DNA of 64,000 bases from Microbacterium terregens (GCF_039534975.1 NZ_BAAAWH010000001.1:2666001-2730000), one strand, 5' to 3'; numbered from the stretch's first letter, positions 28,563-39,165 are shown. The notes: a model not told the origin generated them from the letters alone. Made by a program: numbers and translations.

Positions 28563-31500
28563 CTAGCCAGTGAAGTGGGCGAGCATCCTGCCGACGACCT
28601 CGGCGCGGGCGGTCTCGGACTCGAGCTGTTCCAGGCCGAATCCGAAGAGGAGCGTATCCGCCGTTGCGATCGCGCTGTGGAAAGCTCCTTCCACCGTGAT
28701 GCGGGTGAACTCGCCCGTGTTGCCGGGGCTTCCTTCCGGGGCCGGCAGCACGACCCACGGCTCCGTCCCTTCCTCGAACCCCTGCGCCTGCGTCGCCGCG
28801 CCGTTCACGACGAGCTTCGTGTCGTCCACCATCAGGCCGATTTCGCCGGTGAACGGGTCGCTCACAGAGCTGACGACCACCTCGACGTCCTGGCCCGCGT
28901 ACGCACTGAGGTCGAACGACACCGGGATCCATCCGCCCGACGAGCCGGTGAAGGAGTTCCATTCGCCGGTCGTGCCGGTGGGCTCGCACGCCGCATCACC
29001 GACGGTGAGGTAGTGGGCGAGCTGCGGATGCTCCTCGACGAGGAAGCCGACCTCGCATTCGGCCGGGACCTCCGCCGTGCTGGCACCGCCGAGGTCCGGC
29101 AGCGTCGTCCACTGCTCCGTACCGACGGGGCGCACCTCGACGATCACGTGGTCGTAGCCGAGCTCGGTCGAGTACGAGAACTGCGCGTCGAAGGTCGCGG
29201 TTCCGCCCGGCTCCAGCTCGGGCACCTCGTACGTGCGCGACAGCCGCTGATAGCCGTCGTCGACGTGCGCGGCGAACATCGACCAGAGCCCCTCCACCGG
29301 GATGAACGGACCCGACGGATTCTGGTACTGCGCGACCGCCCAGCTCTCGAACTGCGGGAACTGGTCGACTGGGAGCGCGTCGCTGGTCACCGTGAACTCG
29401 CCGGCCTCATCGACCGGGTTGTCCTCGGTGGCCGGCCCGCCGAAGAGAGCGTCGAGGCCGTCCAGTGGCGCGGCTGTGCCCGTGATTCCGTCGGCGCCGA
29501 CCCGGGTGCGGTCATAGGCTCCGAGCCAGTACTGGGTGAAGTCATCGGCCAGCAGCAGACAATCCGAGAAGAAGTCCGCCGTGACCACGCAATCCTGGTC
29601 GGGGGCACCGTCGAGTCCGTAGTAGATGCCGCCGAGCGCTCCGGCGAGCTGTCCGTAGTAGCCCGTCGTCTCACCGGCGAGCGCCAGCTTTCCGCCCTCG
29701 TTGAGGTAGTCCCGGATCGCGATGGTCAGGTACTGCTGGCGTTCCGCGACCGACAGCTCCTCCAGTGGGCCGAAGGCGAACGTATCCGTCAGCACATCCT
29801 CCGGATCCTGGGTGAGCCGGTTGTCGCCGAGGTACCACAGCACGGCGTCGTAGTGGCTCAGCACCCCGAGATCATGCGGGATGCCGCTCGCGTCGACGTC
29901 CCAGACGTCCGGCGTCACACCGTTCGCCTCGAGTGCGGCGACATGCTCGTCGAGGTACTTCGGGCCGTCGCCTCGAGGGGATTCCTCGGGGTTCACGCCC
30001 GTGTAGTCCTCGTTCGCGACGATCAGCACCGTGTTTCCGGTGTCCTGCGCGACCTGGTAGGTGAAGTGCTCGCTCTCGATCTTCTTCAGCGTGCGGTTGC
30101 TGACCAGATCGCGCACGGACGGGATGCCGGAGAACCAGACCTCGACACGGTCCCCTGCCTTCGTTCCCTTCACGACCCCGCGGTACTCCGCGTAGTAGTC
30201 GACGTTCTCGCCTCCGTACCGTTCGCCGCCCTTCCACTCCTTCACCGGTGAGATCCGCAGCGGACCGTCGTTCACGCGATAGCTCATGAACTTCGCGAGC
30301 ACGTCGCGCTTGGCCCACACCGCCACGGTCTGCGGATCGCCGTAGGACACCGAGAAGGTGTCGACCCGGAAGTCCTCGGCATCCCGACCGACGACCGAGA
30401 CGGGGTCGTTGGGGTCCTTCGCCGACTCGGCGACCGCGAGCGCGAACGGGATGTTCTTCTCGAACTCCGCCTGGATCAGTCCCTCGTCATCGGGGAAGTT
30501 GAAACCGCTCTCGCAATCCTCCGCCTCCCATTCGTCGCCGTCGATCGCGTTCGACGCGGATTCGCAGGTGCCCATCTCGGGAGTGAAGCCGAGCGTGCCG
30601 TACGCCTCCTGCGCGTGCGAATCCGTGTCGCCGTTCGTCGTGTACAGCTCCGCGGAGATGTCCGGGTCGTAGCCGGCGATCGCGGGGTTCTGGTCGTCAC
30701 CGACCATCGCCTCGTAGATCACGTCGTCCGGGGAGGGTGTGGCGACCTGCCAGCCGATGCCGTGCAGCAGCAGCTCGGCGGCCGAGTGGTAGTTGACCAT
30801 GAACTCCGGCGTGAGCTTTGCGAACAGCGCGTCCAAGGCCTGCGTCTCGGGCTCCGATGAGGGCGAGGGACCCCGGTAGGTCTCACTGGCCGGGTCCGGC
30901 GAGGACCCCTCGTTGTCGTAGCCCCAGCGCGTCGGGTAGTTGCGGTTGAGATCCACGCCGTCGCCCGGCGTGATCTGGCCGTCTCCGTCGTTGTCGCGGA
31001 GGTTCTTACGCCAGAGACGCTGTCCCTCGGTGAAGGTGAAGTCGTAGCCATCGGGGTTCGCCACGGGCACGAACCACAGCTCGGTGCTGTCGAGGATGCG
31101 CTTGACGCGCGCTTCGGTGGCGGAGGAGTTCACGTAGTAGTCGAGCAGTCGACGCACCATCTCGGGCGTGATCCACTCGCGGGCGTGCTGCGCTCCGACG
31201 TACACGGTGGTCGGACGCTTTCCGTCCTTGGTCTTCGCGACGTTCTTGGTCAGACGGACCGCGCCGATGTCCTGCCCCTGGACGGTCTGTCCGATTACCC
31301 GGAACTCGGCGATCTTCGGGTTCGCCGCGGCGGTCGTCATCAGCTCCTCGAGGATGCCGCCATCGCCGCTGTAGGTGCGGAAGACCCCGTCGCCCGCCTC
31401 CAGCGATCTGCGCTGCGCCGAGGGCTCCTTCGCTTCCAGCGCTGTTCCCTCCTCCGCGAGCTGCGCCGCCTGGTCACCGCTGAGGATCACTTGCACTTCG

Positions 31501-31721
31501 ACCTGGCCTGCGGCATCCGAACTCGGAGTCGTGACGAGTTCGTGCCGATCGACGCCCAGACCGGCGAGGGCATTCAGTCCCTCCACGCCCACGGTCCCGG
31601 TGTATACGGCGAGCCGGTCCGGCTCACCGGCGGGAGGCGGCGGACTGGCCACACTCGGCGTGGCGACGAGCGCTGTCAGAACGAGGGCGGCGGTGGTGGC
31701 TACGGCAAGCTGACGGAACAT
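28563..31721 (-). CDS. Secreted M14 family zinc carboxypeptidase
   Basis: 1052 residues. A signal peptide ([20 protein letters not shown], cleavage around residue 25) and a propeptide-like region precede the peptidase domain. Zinc ligands are H179 and E182 (HAREW) and the histidine in NYHSAAELL. The catalytic glutamate is in [12 protein letters not shown] calcium-type loop [15 protein letters not shown] sits inside the catalytic domain, as in Streptomyces homologues. The long C-terminal half includes a beta-rich segment and an immune-inhibitor-A-like module ([30 protein letters not shown]). AGGGAG precedes the ATG at 31721. Confidence 0.92.
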   Translation of the reverse strand: MFRQLAVATTAALVLTALVATPSVASPPPPAGEPDRLAVYTGTVGVEGLNALAGLGVDRHELVTTPSSDAAGQVEVQVILSGDQAAQLAEEGTALEAKEPSAQRRSLEAGDGVFRTYSGDGGILEELMTTAAANPKIAEFRVIGQTVQGQDIGAVRLTKNVAKTKDGKRPTTVYVGAQHAREWITPEMVRRLLDYYVNSSATEARVKRILDSTELWFVPVANPDGYDFTFTEGQRLWRKNLRDNDGDGQITPGDGVDLNRNYPTRWGYDNEGSSPDPASETYRGPSPSSEPETQALDALFAKLTPEFMVNYHSAAELLLHGIGWQVATPSPDDVIYEAMVGDDQNPAIAGYDPDISAELYTTNGDTDSHAQEAYGTLGFTPEMGTCESASNAIDGDEWEAEDCESGFNFPDDEGLIQAEFEKNIPFALAVAESAKDPNDPVSVVGRDAEDFRVDTFSVSYGDPQTVAVWAKRDVLAKFMSYRVNDGPLRISPVKEWKGGERYGGENVDYYAEYRGVVKGTKAGDRVEVWFSGIPSVRDLVSNRTLKKIESEHFTYQVAQDTGNTVLIVANEDYTGVNPEESPRGDGPKYLDEHVAALEANGVTPDVWDVDASGIPHDLGVLSHYDAVLWYLGDNRLTQDPEDVLTDTFAFGPLEELSVAERQQYLTIAIRDYLNEGGKLALAGETTGYYGQLAGALGGIYYGLDGAPDQDCVVTADFFSDCLLLADDFTQYWLGAYDRTRVGADGITGTAAPLDGLDALFGGPATEDNPVDEAGEFTVTSDALPVDQFPQFESWAVAQYQNPSGPFIPVEGLWSMFAAHVDDGYQRLSRTYEVPELEPGGTATFDAQFSYSTELGYDHVIVEVRPVGTEQWTTLPDLGGASTAEVPAECEVGFLVEEHPQLAHYLTVGDAACEPTGTTGEWNSFTGSSGGWIPVSFDLSAYAGQDVEVVVSSVSDPFTGEIGLMVDDTKLVVNGAATQAQGFEEGTEPWVVLPAPEGSPGNTGEFTRITVEGAFHSAIATADTLLFGFGLEQLESETARAEVVGRMLAHFTG

Positions 31722-31838
31722 GCGTACTCCCTGGTAGCGCGATGCCTGCGTGCCCGGAGGAGTCGATCGATCGGCCCCGGGGGGTGGCGCGAGCGAATGG
31801 CCCTCATGTTCCACCCCCGAGCGCGGGGTCGTCAAGGG

Positions 31839-32864
31839 TCAGTTCTGACGGACGATGAGGCGCGGCTCGACCAGCACATGCGCCGGCGGTGTGTCGCGGT
31901 CTCGCAGCGAGACCGCCGATCCGGTCGGACCCATCAGGCGGTCGAGCACCGCGGCCGCGACGAGCTCCGGCGACTGCTCGATGCTCGAGATCCCGAGGGC
32001 CTCGGCCACGGGAGTGTTGTCGAAGCCGATGACCGGCAGGTCACGCCGACCCGCGTCGGAGGCGGCGAGGTGCGCAGCGACCGCGTGCGAGTCGCTGACG
32101 CACACCAGAGCATCCAGGTCCCGCAGCGTGTCCGGCGCGGCGAAGACCGCGGACATCACCTCGCGCGCACGCGCGAGCCCCTCGATCGCCTCGAAGCGCG
32201 GGCCGACGGCCGCGGCATCCGTCATCGCCGCACGCCAGCCGCGTTCGCGGTCATCTCCCGTGCCGTTGTCCGGCGGCCAGCCGAAGAAGCCGACCCGGAA
32301 CCCGGCCGTCTCGATCGCATGCGCCGTCGCCGCCCGGGTGCCGGCGGCGCCGTCCACGTCTACCCAGGTGTGCGCGGAACTGTACACGTCGTCGCCGCCC
32401 CACGGCCGGCCGAACGACACGAACGGTACGTTGCGCTGCAGGAGCCAGCCGGTGCGCGGGTCGCCGAAGAACGTGCCGGTGATCACGACCGCGTCGATTT
32501 CAGCACCGTCGACGAGGTCGCCGAGGCGGGCGATCTCCTCATCCGCACTGCGGGCGCTGTAGATCAGAACGCGCATGCCCCGCTCACTGGCCCGTTCACT
32601 GAGGGCGTGCACGAAGCGGTCGAGAATGACGCCGGAGATTCCGCCCGAGTAGGGATCCAGGTGGACGCCGATCGTCGAGCTGCGCCGGGTGCGCAGGCGG
32701 CGGGCCGCAGCGTGCGGACGGTACGCGAGATCCGCGATCGCCTGCTGCACCCGTTCGCGGGTCTCGTCACGGACGATTCCGGGCGAATTGAGGACGTTCG
32801 AGACGGTCTGCCGCGAGACACCCGCCATGCGCGCGACGTCTTCGACGGTCGGCGGCTTCCCCAT
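31839..32864 (-). CDS. LacI family transcriptional regulator
   Basis: 341 residues. The N-terminal helix-turn-helix TVEDVARMAGVSRQTVSNVLNSPGIV includes the hinge-helix precursor YRPHAAARRLRTRRS, followed by a periplasmic-binding-protein-like sensor domain. It is divergent from the ABC sugar importer. ATG 32864 is supported by GGGGGAG, better than ATG 32882. A palindromic GAACGTTC at 32892-32899, upstream of its own start, and the larger operator at 32975-33008 suggest control of itself and the transporter, with a sugar as inducer. Confidence 0.92.
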   Translation of the reverse strand: MGKPPTVEDVARMAGVSRQTVSNVLNSPGIVRDETRERVQQAIADLAYRPHAAARRLRTRRSSTIGVHLDPYSGGISGVILDRFVHALSERASERGMRVLIYSARSADEEIARLGDLVDGAEIDAVVITGTFFGDPRTGWLLQRNVPFVSFGRPWGGDDVYSSAHTWVDVDGAAGTRAATAHAIETAGFRVGFFGWPPDNGTGDDRERGWRAAMTDAAAVGPRFEAIEGLARAREVMSAVFAAPDTLRDLDALVCVSDSHAVAAHLAASDAGRRDLPVIGFDNTPVAEALGISSIEQSPELVAAAVLDRLMGPTGSAVSLRDRDTPPAHVLVEPRLIVRQN

Positions 32865-32929
32865 GAGTCTCCCCCGTGTCATCAGGCATCGGAACGTTCA
32901 AATGTCATCGCATCGTACAGCGCAAGGGG

Positions 32930-32959
32930 TTGACAGCGTCGCGGCGCGGCCCATACCGT
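32930..32959 (+). promoter_or_regulatory. Sigma70-type promoter of the ABC sugar operon
   Basis: -35 TTGACA at 32930-32935 and -10 TACCGT at 32954-32959 are separated by 18 bases. Transcription would start near 32966, just before the operator at 32975, a layout for repression by a roadblock. Confidence 0.7.
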
Positions 32960-32974
32960 TCGTCATAAGCGACC

Positions 32975-33008
32975 GGTTTGATCGTTCAAAGTTTGGAACG
33001 ATCAAACC
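32975..33008. promoter_or_regulatory. LacI-type operator, 13-bp inverted repeat
   Basis: GGTTTGATCGTTC (32975-32987) and GAACGATCAAACC (32996-33008) are exact reverse complements around an 8-base centre. The site is immediately downstream of the promoter and between the divergent LacI regulator and its probable target operon. A smaller related palindrome, GAACGTTC, lies at 32892-32899 nearer the regulator. Confidence 0.85.
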
Positions 33009-33068
33009 ATGGGTCAGGTGACCTCGCTCCCCCTGAGGTCACCGCAGTGTTTATCAAAGGAGACGAAC

Positions 33069-34319
33069 ATGACGAGGAAGACGCGCGTGCTGGCGGGTGC
33101 CGGCGCGCTCGCCGTTGCCGGTGCGATGGTGCTGAGTGGATGCGGCGGTTCGGGTTTCGACGACTCGGGCGACTCCGGCGGTGAGGGCGGGCTCACGTCT
33201 TCCGACGACGCGCTCAGCATCCTGATCGGTTCGAGCGGCGAGGCCGAAACGGCGGCGGTCGAAGACGCGGTCGCGGCGTGGTCGGACGAGTCCGGCGTGA
33301 AGGCGGAGGTCTCGGTGGCGAACGACCTGCCGCAGCAGCTGTCGCAGGGCTTTGCCGGCGGCTCACCGCCGGATCTGTTCTACCTGGCTCCCGAGGCCCT
33401 CGCGGGATACGCAGGCAACGGTTCACTCGTGGCCTACGGCGACCAGCTGGAGAACAAGGACGACTTCTACCCGTCGCTCGTGGAGAACTTCACCCTCGAC
33501 GGCGACTTCTATTGTGCTCCCAAGGACTTCTCGACGCTCGCGCTCATCATCAACACGGATCTGTGGGCTGCGGCGGGCCTCACGGAAGCGGACATTCCGG
33601 CGACGTGGGAAGACCTGACGGCCGTGACCCAGAAGCTCACGACGGCCGACACGGTGGGCCTCGCATTCGGCCCGGAGTACCAGCGGGTGGGCACCTTCAT
33701 GGCGCAGGCCGGCGGTGGCCTCGTAGTGGACGGTGAGCCCGTGGCCGACAGTGCCGAGAACGTCGAGGCTCTCGACTACGTGCAGGCACGTCTGCAGGAC
33801 GGAACGTTCGCCTATTCGACGGACATCGGTGCGAGCTGGGGCGGCGAAGCGTTCGGCAAGCAGCTGGCCGCGATGGTCATCGAGGGCAACTGGATAACCG
33901 GCGCGATGAGCGCTGACTTCCCGGATGTGGCGTACACCGTCGCCGAGCTGCCGGCCGGCCCCGCGGGCCAGGGCACTCTGCAGTTCACGAACTGCTGGGG
34001 CATGTCCGCAGACAGCCCCAACCAAGAGGCCGCACTCAGCCTGGTCGAGTTCCTCACCTCCACCGAGCAGCAACTGACGTTCTCGAAGGCGTTCGGTCCG
34101 ATGCCGTCGATCCAGTCCGCGGCAGATGCGTGGACCGAGGCGAACCCCGACCAGGGCGCGTTCCTGACGGGGGCGGACTACGCGCAGTTCCCGCCCACCG
34201 GCGAGGGTGCCACCGACGTCATCGCGGACTTCAACGCCCAGCTCGAGTCGCTCAAGGACGGGAATCCGCAGGAGATCCTGGACTCAGTGCAGACGAACCT
34301 CGAGGCAGTGGCCGGCTGA
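33069..34319 (+). CDS. ABC sugar transporter, extracellular solute-binding lipoprotein
   Basis: 416 residues. A lipoprotein signal with lipobox LSGC (lipidated C25) precedes a Gly/Ser/Asp-rich linker and a family 1 solute-binding fold (PQQLSQGFAGGSPPDLFYLAPEAL, ADIPATWEDLTAVTQKL, GPMPSIQSAADAW). It captures a carbohydrate outside the membrane for the two permeases that follow. AAAGGAG (33056-33062) supports the ATG at 33069. No ATPase gene is in the cluster, so a shared MsmK/MsiK-type ATPase elsewhere is inferred. Confidence 0.92.
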   Translation: MTRKTRVLAGAGALAVAGAMVLSGCGGSGFDDSGDSGGEGGLTSSDDALSILIGSSGEAETAAVEDAVAAWSDESGVKAEVSVANDLPQQLSQGFAGGSPPDLFYLAPEALAGYAGNGSLVAYGDQLENKDDFYPSLVENFTLDGDFYCAPKDFSTLALIINTDLWAAAGLTEADIPATWEDLTAVTQKLTTADTVGLAFGPEYQRVGTFMAQAGGGLVVDGEPVADSAENVEALDYVQARLQDGTFAYSTDIGASWGGEAFGKQLAAMVIEGNWITGAMSADFPDVAYTVAELPAGPAGQGTLQFTNCWGMSADSPNQEAALSLVEFLTSTEQQLTFSKAFGPMPSIQSAADAWTEANPDQGAFLTGADYAQFPPTGEGATDVIADFNAQLESLKDGNPQEILDSVQTNLEAVAG

Positions 34320-34320
34320 C

Positions 34321-35415
34321 ATGACCACCCAGGTCACCGCCCCTCGCCGCCCGAGGTCCTCCGGGATCCGCCGCGGCGAGGGGGTCGCCGGATGGCTCTT
34401 CACCGCGCCGATCATCGTCATCCTCGGCGTCTTCCTCTTCATCCCCGTGCTCATGGCACTGTGGGTGAGCTTCTCCGACTGGTCTGGACGCGGCAGCCCG
34501 CTGTCTGCGAATGTGGCATTCGTCGGCCTCGACAACTACGCCGCCGTCACCACCGGAGGTGGGCTGGCCGAGCGCAACTTCGGCATCGCGCTGCGAAACA
34601 ACGCCTGGTATGTGCTGCTCGTGGTTCCGCTGCAGACCATCCTCGCGCTGTTCCTCGCCTCGCTGGTCAGCCGAGCCATCCTGCGCGGACGCGGCTTCTT
34701 CCGCACCGCGTTCTACTTCCCGTCGGTGACCAGCTCCGTGGCGATCACGGTGCTGTGGTTGTTCCTGTTCTCCACGACGGGCGTCATCAACGAGGTGCTC
34801 TCGTGGGTAGGGATCAACGGACCCAACTGGTTCGCCGACCCCCGCGGGATCGTCCACGTCGCGCTCGGCAGCGTCGGCCTGCGGGCGGGTCCCGAAGCCC
34901 TCACCAGCAGTGGCTTCCTCGGGATCTCCTGGTGGGAGTGGCTGGCCGGTCCGTCGGTGGCCATGAGCGCGTTCATCCTGATGGCGATCTTCACCACGAG
35001 CGGAACGATGATGCTGCTGTTCATCGCCGCCCTGCAGAACGTGGGCGTCGAACTCGGCGAGGCCGGGATGATGGACGGCGCCACCGGATGGCAGCGCTTC
35101 TGGCACATCACGCTCCCCCAGCTGCGCCCCACCCTGTTCACGGTGCTCACGCTGGGGCTCATCGGATGCTGGCAGGTCTTCGATCAGATCTACACCGGCA
35201 CACAGGGCGGCCCTGCAAAGACGACCGTGACACCGGCGTACCTGTCCTACCAGGCCGCGTTCATCAACCAGGACTGGGGGCAAGGGTCGGCGATCGCGTT
35301 CATCCTGTTCCTGATCATCATCTTCTTCGCCATCGTCCAGCGGTGGGTCCTGCGGGACCGACCGGTGTCCAAACGGCGAGCGCGGCAGTATCAGGTGAAG
35401 GGAAAGACATCATGA
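34321..35415 (+). CDS. ABC sugar permease, MalF/UgpA type
   Basis: 364 residues, six main transmembrane helices, with the cytoplasmic EAA loop ELGEAGMMDGATGWQRFWHITLPQLRP near residue 240 that contacts the ATPase. One base separates it from the binding-protein stop. An insert between helices (NWFADPRGIVHVALGSVGLRAGPEALTSSGF) makes it longer than average. The 3' end overlaps the next permease by 4 bases. Confidence 0.92.
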   Translation: MTTQVTAPRRPRSSGIRRGEGVAGWLFTAPIIVILGVFLFIPVLMALWVSFSDWSGRGSPLSANVAFVGLDNYAAVTTGGGLAERNFGIALRNNAWYVLLVVPLQTILALFLASLVSRAILRGRGFFRTAFYFPSVTSSVAITVLWLFLFSTTGVINEVLSWVGINGPNWFADPRGIVHVALGSVGLRAGPEALTSSGFLGISWWEWLAGPSVAMSAFILMAIFTTSGTMMLLFIAALQNVGVELGEAGMMDGATGWQRFWHITLPQLRPTLFTVLTLGLIGCWQVFDQIYTGTQGGPAKTTVTPAYLSYQAAFINQDWGQGSAIAFILFLIIIFFAIVQRWVLRDRPVSKRRARQYQVKGKTS

Positions 35416-36314
35416 CCGTCACCGCGGCCGGCGACACAGCCGTCGTCGCCCCAGAGGCGCCGCCGAAGCGGACCCGCACGTGGTCCCCTCGCGCGCGATG
35501 GGGTCAGATCCTCCTTTACGCCATCCTGATCGCGCTCGCGATCATCTACATCTACCCGTTCCTTGTACAGGTCGCGACGTCGTTCAAGACGGATGCCGAG
35601 GCCACTGCCGACCCGATCTCGCTGATCCCCAGCGTGTTCTCGCTGGCGGCGTACGAGCGCCTGTTCACACGCAGCGACTTCCCGCTGTGGGCGCTGAACT
35701 CGGCGATCGTCACGATCTGCGTGACGCTGGGGCGCGTATTCTTCGTGTCCCTCGCCGGCTACGCACTGGCGCGGCTGAAATTCCGCGGACGAGGTGTCAT
35801 CTTCGCTCTGGTCGTCGCGGTGATGGCGGTGCCCGGGGTCGTGCTGCTCATCCCGAAGTTCCTCGTGTTGAACCAGATCGGCATCTACGACTCGTACATG
35901 GGCATGATCCTGCCGCTTCTCGTGGATGCCGCCGGCGTCTTCATCATGAAGAACTTCTTCGAATCCATCCCGGTGGCGATCGAGGAGCAGGCGCGCATCG
36001 ATGGCGCGGGCACGTTCCGGGTCTTCTGGTCGATCGTTCTTCCGATGGCGCGTCCGGCGCTCATCACGATCGTGATCCTGTCGTTCCAGGGGTCGTGGAA
36101 CGAGTTGAGCCACTTCATCGTCTCCACCCAGTCACCCGAGCTCACGACGCTGACCAAGGGCGTCGCCGCACTGGCGTCGGGTCAGCTCGGGCAGGGAAAC
36201 CAGTACCCGCTGAAGCTCGCGGCGGCCGCGATCATGACGATTCCGGTGGCGGTGATGTTCTTCATCTTCCAGAAGAAGATCATGAGCACCGCCGAAGGGG
36301 CGCTGAAGGGATGA
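35412..36314 (+). CDS. ABC sugar permease, MalG/UgpE type
   Basis: 300 residues with six helices and the EAA loop VAIEEQARIDGAGTFRVFWSIVLPMARP. The proline/alanine-rich N-terminal tail (VVAPEAPPKRTRTWSPRAR) is cytoplasmic. ATG overlaps the previous stop (ATGA), so it is translationally coupled to its partner permease. Confidence 0.92.
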   Translation: MTVTAAGDTAVVAPEAPPKRTRTWSPRARWGQILLYAILIALAIIYIYPFLVQVATSFKTDAEATADPISLIPSVFSLAAYERLFTRSDFPLWALNSAIVTICVTLGRVFFVSLAGYALARLKFRGRGVIFALVVAVMAVPGVVLLIPKFLVLNQIGIYDSYMGMILPLLVDAAGVFIMKNFFESIPVAIEEQARIDGAGTFRVFWSIVLPMARPALITIVILSFQGSWNELSHFIVSTQSPELTTLTKGVAALASGQLGQGNQYPLKLAAAAIMTIPVAVMFFIFQKKIMSTAEGALKG

Positions 36315-38254
36315 CCGAACAGACGCCCGGAGTCGGCGCCTGGGGACGCCAGCCGTTTCTCCACGACGGCGTGGTCGCCTTGCGTGCCCCCACCCAGGTG
36401 TGGTCCCGCACGGATGGCGAAGTGGGCCCCGGTGCGATCGACGGGATCTACCACGGCGACACCCGCTTCATCCGGACCGTGTCGATGTCCCTGACCGGCG
36501 GGGACGTCGAGTCCCTCGGGGTATCCACGCACGGGTCATCGCACGTCGTCTTCGAAGGCCTGCTCCGCGGACTCGACGACGTGAGCGCCGACCCGAAGGT
36601 GCGGCTCGTTCGCGAGCGCACGGTCGAGGGCGGAGCAATCAGCGAGAAGATCACGATCACGTCGCACCTCGACGACCCCTTGGGTGCGGACATCAACCTC
36701 ACCGTGCTGCCCGAGTTCTCGCCCATGCACGCTGTGAAGGCGGGAATGCCGGAATCGCGCAGGTGGGAGGCCCGCACGACTGGTGTGGGATCGGTCCTGC
36801 TCACGGCGGGAGCCCAACGGATCGAGCTCGAAACGGACGGGAGCCTTCGTGTCGAGGACCCGGACCAGGTGGATCGCGGCGTCGTCGTCACCTGGGCGGT
36901 CCGGATTCCGCCCCGCAGCACAGCGACGGTCGCGTGGGGGGCGCGACTGGTCGACGACGCGATGGTTGTGCGATCCGCGAGCGTTGCCGTGCGACCAGCG
37001 GTGGCGGAGTCGTCGAGCGACGATCGCGCCGACCGATGGCTCGCGACCGCGCTCGCCGATCTGGACGCTCTGCGCCTCGCGCTGCCCGATCACCCCGAGG
37101 ACGAGTTCTACGCAGCGGGCGCGCCGTGGTTCTTCACACTGTTCGGCCGCGACTCGCTGTGGGCGGCGCGGCTGGCACTTTCCGCGAACCCGACGCTCGC
37201 GGCATCCACTCTCCGTGTCCTTGCACGGCGACAGGGCCGCCGGCTCGATCCGGCCACCGCAGAAGAACCGGGCAAGATGCTGCACGAGCTGCGGGCCGAG
37301 GCGTTCGTCGTACCCGGTGAGGGCTTCTCGTTGCCGCCGATCTACTACGGCTCCGTTGATGCCACCGCACTGTGGGTGGGTCTGTTCGCTGACACGGTCG
37401 ACGCGGGGATGCCGGAGGCGGAGGTGCGGGAACTCCTGCCGGCGATGCGGGAGTGTCTGGCGTGGATCATGGGCCACGGCGACGAGTTCCTGTCCTATTA
37501 CGACCGCTCCGGCCGCGGCCTGACCAACCAGGGCTGGAAGGACTCAGGCGATTCCATCCAGTGGCGCGACGGCACTCTCGCGGAAGGCCCCATCGCGCTC
37601 TGTGAAGTGCAGGGCTACGCATACGAGGCCGTGATGGCCGGCGCCCGCATGCTGGATGCCTACGGCCAGGAGGGGGGCGACGTCGCCCGCGAGTGGGGCG
37701 CCCGCCTACGGAGACGATTCGCCGATCGCTTCTGGGTGACCACCCCCGAGGGCCACTACCCCGCCATTGCGTTGGACGCCCACGGACACGGTGTCGACAC
37801 GCTCACCAGCAACATCGGGCATCTGCTGGGCACCGGCATCCTCGATCCGGACCAGGAACGCGCCGTCGCCGTGCTGCTGACCGGGCCCAGCATGCTGTCC
37901 GGATTCGGCATCCGCACGATGTCGACGGGCGCCCGCGGGTACTGGCCGCTCAGCTACCACGGCGGCAGTGTGTGGATCCACGACACCGCGATCATCGCGC
38001 GCGGCATGCATCGGGCGGGCCTGGCCGAGGCCGCCGGGACAGTGGTGGAGGACATGCTCGCTGCCGCAGCGGGTTTCGGCTATCGGGTACCGGAACTGCA
38101 CGGCGGTGATCCGGCCGCTGCGGGGGGCAGCGGCAAGGACGCCACCTCCGTCCCTGTCCCCTACCCGGCCGCATGCCGCCCGCAGGCGTGGTCGGCGGCG
38201 GCGGCGGTCACGACGGACGAGATCTTGACGGCAGCGCAGCGCGAGTCCGCTTGA
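36311..38254 (+). CDS. Glycogen debranching-type amylo-alpha-1,6-glucosidase-like protein
   Basis: 647 residues: an N-terminal beta-sandwich domain typical of bacterial glycogen-debranching N-terminal proteins (GIYHGDTRFIRTVSMSLTG), then an (alpha/alpha)6 barrel with PWFFTLFGRDSLWAARLAL, NQGWKDSGDSIQWRDG and YHGGSVWIHDTAIIARGM, where acidic residues of the MGH1/GH63-like active site would lie. No signal peptide, so it would act on imported oligosaccharide. It is coupled to the transporter by ATGA overlap, which ties the LacI-controlled operon to uptake and hydrolysis of a glucoside or mannoside. Bond specificity is not readable. Confidence 0.87.
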   Translation: MTEQTPGVGAWGRQPFLHDGVVALRAPTQVWSRTDGEVGPGAIDGIYHGDTRFIRTVSMSLTGGDVESLGVSTHGSSHVVFEGLLRGLDDVSADPKVRLVRERTVEGGAISEKITITSHLDDPLGADINLTVLPEFSPMHAVKAGMPESRRWEARTTGVGSVLLTAGAQRIELETDGSLRVEDPDQVDRGVVVTWAVRIPPRSTATVAWGARLVDDAMVVRSASVAVRPAVAESSSDDRADRWLATALADLDALRLALPDHPEDEFYAAGAPWFFTLFGRDSLWAARLALSANPTLAASTLRVLARRQGRRLDPATAEEPGKMLHELRAEAFVVPGEGFSLPPIYYGSVDATALWVGLFADTVDAGMPEAEVRELLPAMRECLAWIMGHGDEFLSYYDRSGRGLTNQGWKDSGDSIQWRDGTLAEGPIALCEVQGYAYEAVMAGARMLDAYGQEGGDVAREWGARLRRRFADRFWVTTPEGHYPAIALDAHGHGVDTLTSNIGHLLGTGILDPDQERAVAVLLTGPSMLSGFGIRTMSTGARGYWPLSYHGGSVWIHDTAIIARGMHRAGLAEAAGTVVEDMLAAAAGFGYRVPELHGGDPAAAGGSGKDATSVPVPYPAACRPQAWSAAAAVTTDEILTAAQRESA

Positions 38255-38285
38255 CCCGGACGCTCGACGTCATCGACACCCTCGG

Positions 38286-39089
38286 TCATCCCCGCGCGAT
38301 GACCTCGCCGTGCGGCATGAGCAGCCAACCATCGGGCGAAGCCGCCCAGGTGCGCCATCCTTCGGCGATGCGGGCAAGGCCGGAGCGGTCCGTCACACCC
38401 AGCGACAGCGCGTTCGCGGCGAACGACGACGAGAGGGCCCGCTCGGCCCACAACGAGCCCCACCACTCGCGGTCCTCGTCGCTCTCGAACAGCCACAGCG
38501 AGGCGGTGGCTGTCACGTCCGTGAACCCCGCCGCGCGAGCCCAGGCCTTCAGGTGGCGTCCGGCTGCAGGATCCCCGCTCGTCCCACGATGGACCCGCAG
38601 ATACACGTCCAGCCACAGGTCCAGGGCGGGCACGCGCGGGTACCAGATCACGCCCTCGTAGTCGACATCACGGACGGCGACCACTCCTTCCGGCGAAACC
38701 ACGCGCCGGAACTCGCGGAGCGCGTCCACCGGCCGAGTGAGGTGCTGCAGCACTTGATGCGCGTGCACCACGTCGACGCTGTCATCTGCGGCGGCCAGGG
38801 CGTACGCATCGCCGACCTCGAACGAGAGGTTGAGCAGACCGCGCTGGGCACGCAGCCCCTCTGCCTTCGTCACGATCTCGGCGGCGGCATCCAGCCCGAC
38901 CACTCGTCCCGGAGCGACGCGCTCGGCCAGGTCCGCCGTGATCGTTCCGGGGCCCGCTCCGACGTCGAGAACGGTGCAGCCGGAGTGCAGGTGGGGCAGC
39001 AGGTAGGCGGCGGAATTGTCAGCCGTGCGCCACTCATGCGAACGCAGAACGCTCTCGTGGTGGCCGTGCGTGTAGGCGTCGGGGGTCAC
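38286..39089 (-). CDS. SAM-dependent methyltransferase (class I)
   Basis: 267 residues with motif I VLDVGAGPGTI, a following acidic VGLDAA and the post-I VVHAHQVLQHLTRP block. The closest types are UbiE/COQ5-like or tocopherol-like small-molecule methyltransferases. The substrate is unknown. The GTG start has TAGGGT (39097-39102) 7 bases upstream, giving a probable leaderless message. Confidence 0.88.
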   Translation of the reverse strand: MTPDAYTHGHHESVLRSHEWRTADNSAAYLLPHLHSGCTVLDVGAGPGTITADLAERVAPGRVVGLDAAAEIVTKAEGLRAQRGLLNLSFEVGDAYALAAADDSVDVVHAHQVLQHLTRPVDALREFRRVVSPEGVVAVRDVDYEGVIWYPRVPALDLWLDVYLRVHRGTSGDPAAGRHLKAWARAAGFTDVTATASLWLFESDEDREWWGSLWAERALSSSFAANALSLGVTDRSGLARIAEGWRTWAASPDGWLLMPHGEVIARG

Positions 39090-39165
39090 GTTCCCGACCC
39101 TAGCGCTGCGCGCGGGGCGCTGCGCGCGGGGCGGTTCGACGCGGGCGCGGCTGAAGAACGGTCGA

